Below, one piece after another: positions 5,365 through 6,710 of a stretch of 6,710 nucleotides of DNA; position 1 is the first letter of the stretch; each line of letters starts with the position of its first letter. The position numbers were made by a program, and so were the translations under genes. This DNA is from Clostridiales bacterium (GTDB taxonomy: Bacteria; Bacillota; Clostridia; Oscillospirales; CAG-272), in assembly GCA_018370615.1 (NCBI GenBank), contig JAGZAC010000091.1:1-6710 (forward strand). Direction: 5' to 3'. Below the pieces are notes generated by a model. That model saw only the letters and a program-made list of their open reading frames with translations, was not told the DNA's origin and made no database searches.

Positions 5365-5955
5365 TCACTGATTCAGCTGCGTTTCCACCAAGCGATCCAC
5401 TACGATAGGATTGGCCCGTCCGCCGGACGCTGCCATCACCTTGCCCACAATCGCTTTCGCAGCAGCTTTCTTTCCCTTTTTATAATCTGCAACGGATTTT
5501 GGATTTTGCCGGATCGCTTCCTGCACCCACTGCAGAATAACTGTCTCATCACTTACCTGGGCAAGTCCTTCCCGCTCCACCTTTTCGGCTACGTCAAAAT
5601 CTGCCTCCCACAGCTCCTTAATCAGCTTCTTTACGGTGGCGGAGTTAATGACTCCATCCCCAGACAAATCCGCCAGCACGGCCATACGCTGGGGCAAAAT
5701 TTTGCAGACACTTTCCTCACCGCCTGCAAGACGCATTACCTCGGAAAGCAGCATATTGGCCACCAGCTTGGGATACCGAGTCTGCGCCGCAGCCTCTTCA
5801 AAATAATCCGCCATGGCCATATCAGTCGTAAGCACTTCTCCGTCGTAGGCGGATAGGCCGTACGTTTCCATATACTCCCGTTTGCGCTGATCCGGCAGCC
5901 GGGGAATTTCAGCCTGCAGAGATGCAATCTTTTCCTCAGTCAATTTGATAGGCGG
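5365..5955 (-). pseudogene. gatB: gatB, C-terminal part after the in-frame stop (linker and YqeY-like domain)
   Basis: 196 codons in the same frame as the N-terminal part, starting PPIKLTEEKIASLQ directly after the TAA and ending VDRLVETQLNQ with TGA at 5365-5367. It contains the helical linker (LPDQRKREYMETYGLS) and the C-terminal YqeY-like domain that contacts tRNA (for example MLLSEVMRL, then KAIVGKVMAASGGRANP). The sequence is well conserved, with no further stops or frameshifts. Separate translation would need the TTG at 5941-5943; I see no Shine-Dalgarno sequence before it, so independent expression seems unlikely. Either the stop is an error or recent, or this half is not made, or it is reached by readthrough. 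It is followed by a strong terminator. Confidence 0.85.
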
Positions 5956-6710
5956 TTAATCCGGATCGGGAAAATACCGGTAGTCGTTGGCGTTTTCCTT
6001 GGTACGCATGGAATAGGTTTTTCCCGTGTTTGCATCGAACCGCCGCGTTTCCTGGACAATCTTTTCTCCGGCCTCTATGGCCTCCACTTGCCGCCTGTAT
6101 TCGTACTCGATCGCCTTCACAATAAACTGAAAGGAGTTCAGATTTTTCAGTTCTGTGCGGGTGCCGAATGTTTCCGTTCCCTTTTTGCGCACCGACAGAT
6201 TGACATCGCACCGCAGGGACCCTTCGTTCATCTTACAATCTGATACGCCGGTATATAAAATAATCGCCCGCAGCTTCTGCAGATACGCCTTTGCTTCCTC
6301 GGCGCTGCGAATATCCGGTTCACTGACAATTTCTATCAGAGGAACACCGCAGCGGTTGCAATCGATCATTGTCCCCTTTTCATCGTCATGCATCAGCTTT
6401 CCGGCATCTTCCTCGATATGAATTCTGGTAATCCCAATGCGCTTTGTCCCATCTGCCGTTTCAATATCCAGCCAGCCGTGCTCGCACAAAGGCAGATCAT
6501 ACTGGGAAATCTGATATGCTTTGGGAAGGTCCGGATAAAAATAGTTTTTCCGGTCCTGCTTGGAAAATCGGGCAATGGTGCAGTTGGTGGCAAGCCCTGC
6601 CTTTACTGCATAATCCACCACTTTTCCGTTGAGCACCGGCAGCGTTCCCGGCAGCCCTAAACAAACCGGACAGGTTTGTGTATTGGGTGCAGCCCCAAAA
6701 TCTGTGGGAC
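5956..6710 (-). CDS. gatB: gatB, Asp/Glu-tRNA amidotransferase subunit B, catalytic part; cut by right edge and ended by in-frame TAA
   Basis: GatB works with GatA and GatC in the cytoplasm to convert Glu-tRNA(Gln), and in many bacteria Asp-tRNA(Asn), to the amide forms; GatB binds the tRNA and activates the carboxyl group. 250 codons are visible, starting inside the window edge at PTDFGAAPNTQTCPVC; about 30 N-terminal residues are missing. Hallmarks in order: the CPVC half of the zinc site, GLPGTLPVLNGKVVDYA, RKNYFYPDLPKAYQISQYD, RIHIEEDAGKL, RCGVPLIEIVSEPD, GSLRCDVNLSVR, GTRTELKNLNSFQF, then YRYFPDPD. There the frame meets TAA (5956-5958), where the family normally continues with Leu-Pro-Pro. 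Downstream codons PPIKLTEE are in the same frame, so one substitution (for example TTA to TAA) explains it. The gene should extend right to gatA and gatC, outside the window. Confidence 0.93.
   Translation of the reverse strand, partial: PTDFGAAPNTQTCPVCLGLPGTLPVLNGKVVDYAVKAGLATNCTIARFSKQDRKNYFYPDLPKAYQISQYDLPLCEHGWLDIETADGTKRIGITRIHIEEDAGKLMHDDEKGTMIDCNRCGVPLIEIVSEPDIRSAEEAKAYLQKLRAIILYTGVSDCKMNEGSLRCDVNLSVRKKGTETFGTRTELKNLNSFQFIVKAIEYEYRRQVEAIEAGEKIVQETRRFDANTGKTYSMRTKENANDYRYFPDPD

Noticed and set aside
5941..5958. Frameshift as the cause of the gatB split
   Set aside because: Codons on both sides of the TAA are in the same frame, so it is a nonsense change and not an insertion or deletion.

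Overview
The window looks like chromosomal DNA of a gut-type anaerobic Firmicute of class Clostridia, probably Lachnospiraceae or a close relative. The reasons are the protein families (a GH112 phosphorylase with a CPR_0540-type sugar-binding lipoprotein, and a clostridial-type GatB), the AGGAGG/AAAGGA ribosome binding sites, and a cluster of short GC-rich palindromic repeats of a kind I associate with gut Clostridia. I cannot name a species. Every gene I accept is on the minus strand, so the window reads biologically from right to left.

Right end (5322-6710): gatB, subunit B of the Asp/Glu-tRNA amidotransferase, entering from beyond the right edge. Its frame is intact and well conserved except for one in-frame TAA at 5956-5958, at the end of the catalytic domain and in the place of an expected leucine codon. 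A strong intrinsic terminator follows the gene.

Middle (4349-5364): about 1 kb without protein genes. It holds a mosaic cluster of REP-like inverted elements (4691-5300). To its left is a compact transcription unit with no open frame: a TATAAT promoter (4592-4619), an RNA of about 160 nt that folds into a closed multi-helix structure with a possible pseudoknot (4585 to about 4425), and a UUCG-loop terminator (4422-4453). I do not recognise this RNA; it is the best candidate here for something undescribed.

3903-4400: a single gene for a 137-residue protein with two membrane segments and a charged tail, with its own putative promoter and a strong terminator.

Left part (1-3902): a four-gene operon in the order solute-binding lipoprotein, permease 1, permease 2, and a phosphorylase cut by the left edge. 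The lipoprotein captures a sugar outside the cell, most likely galacto-N-biose or lacto-N-biose from mucin or milk glycans. The two permeases carry it in, and the GH112 enzyme splits it with phosphate into galactose 1-phosphate and an N-acetylhexosamine. No ATPase gene lies among these genes, so a shared ATPase encoded elsewhere is expected. A perfect 12-bp hairpin sits between the lipoprotein gene and the first permease gene, where it could set the excess of binding protein over permease.
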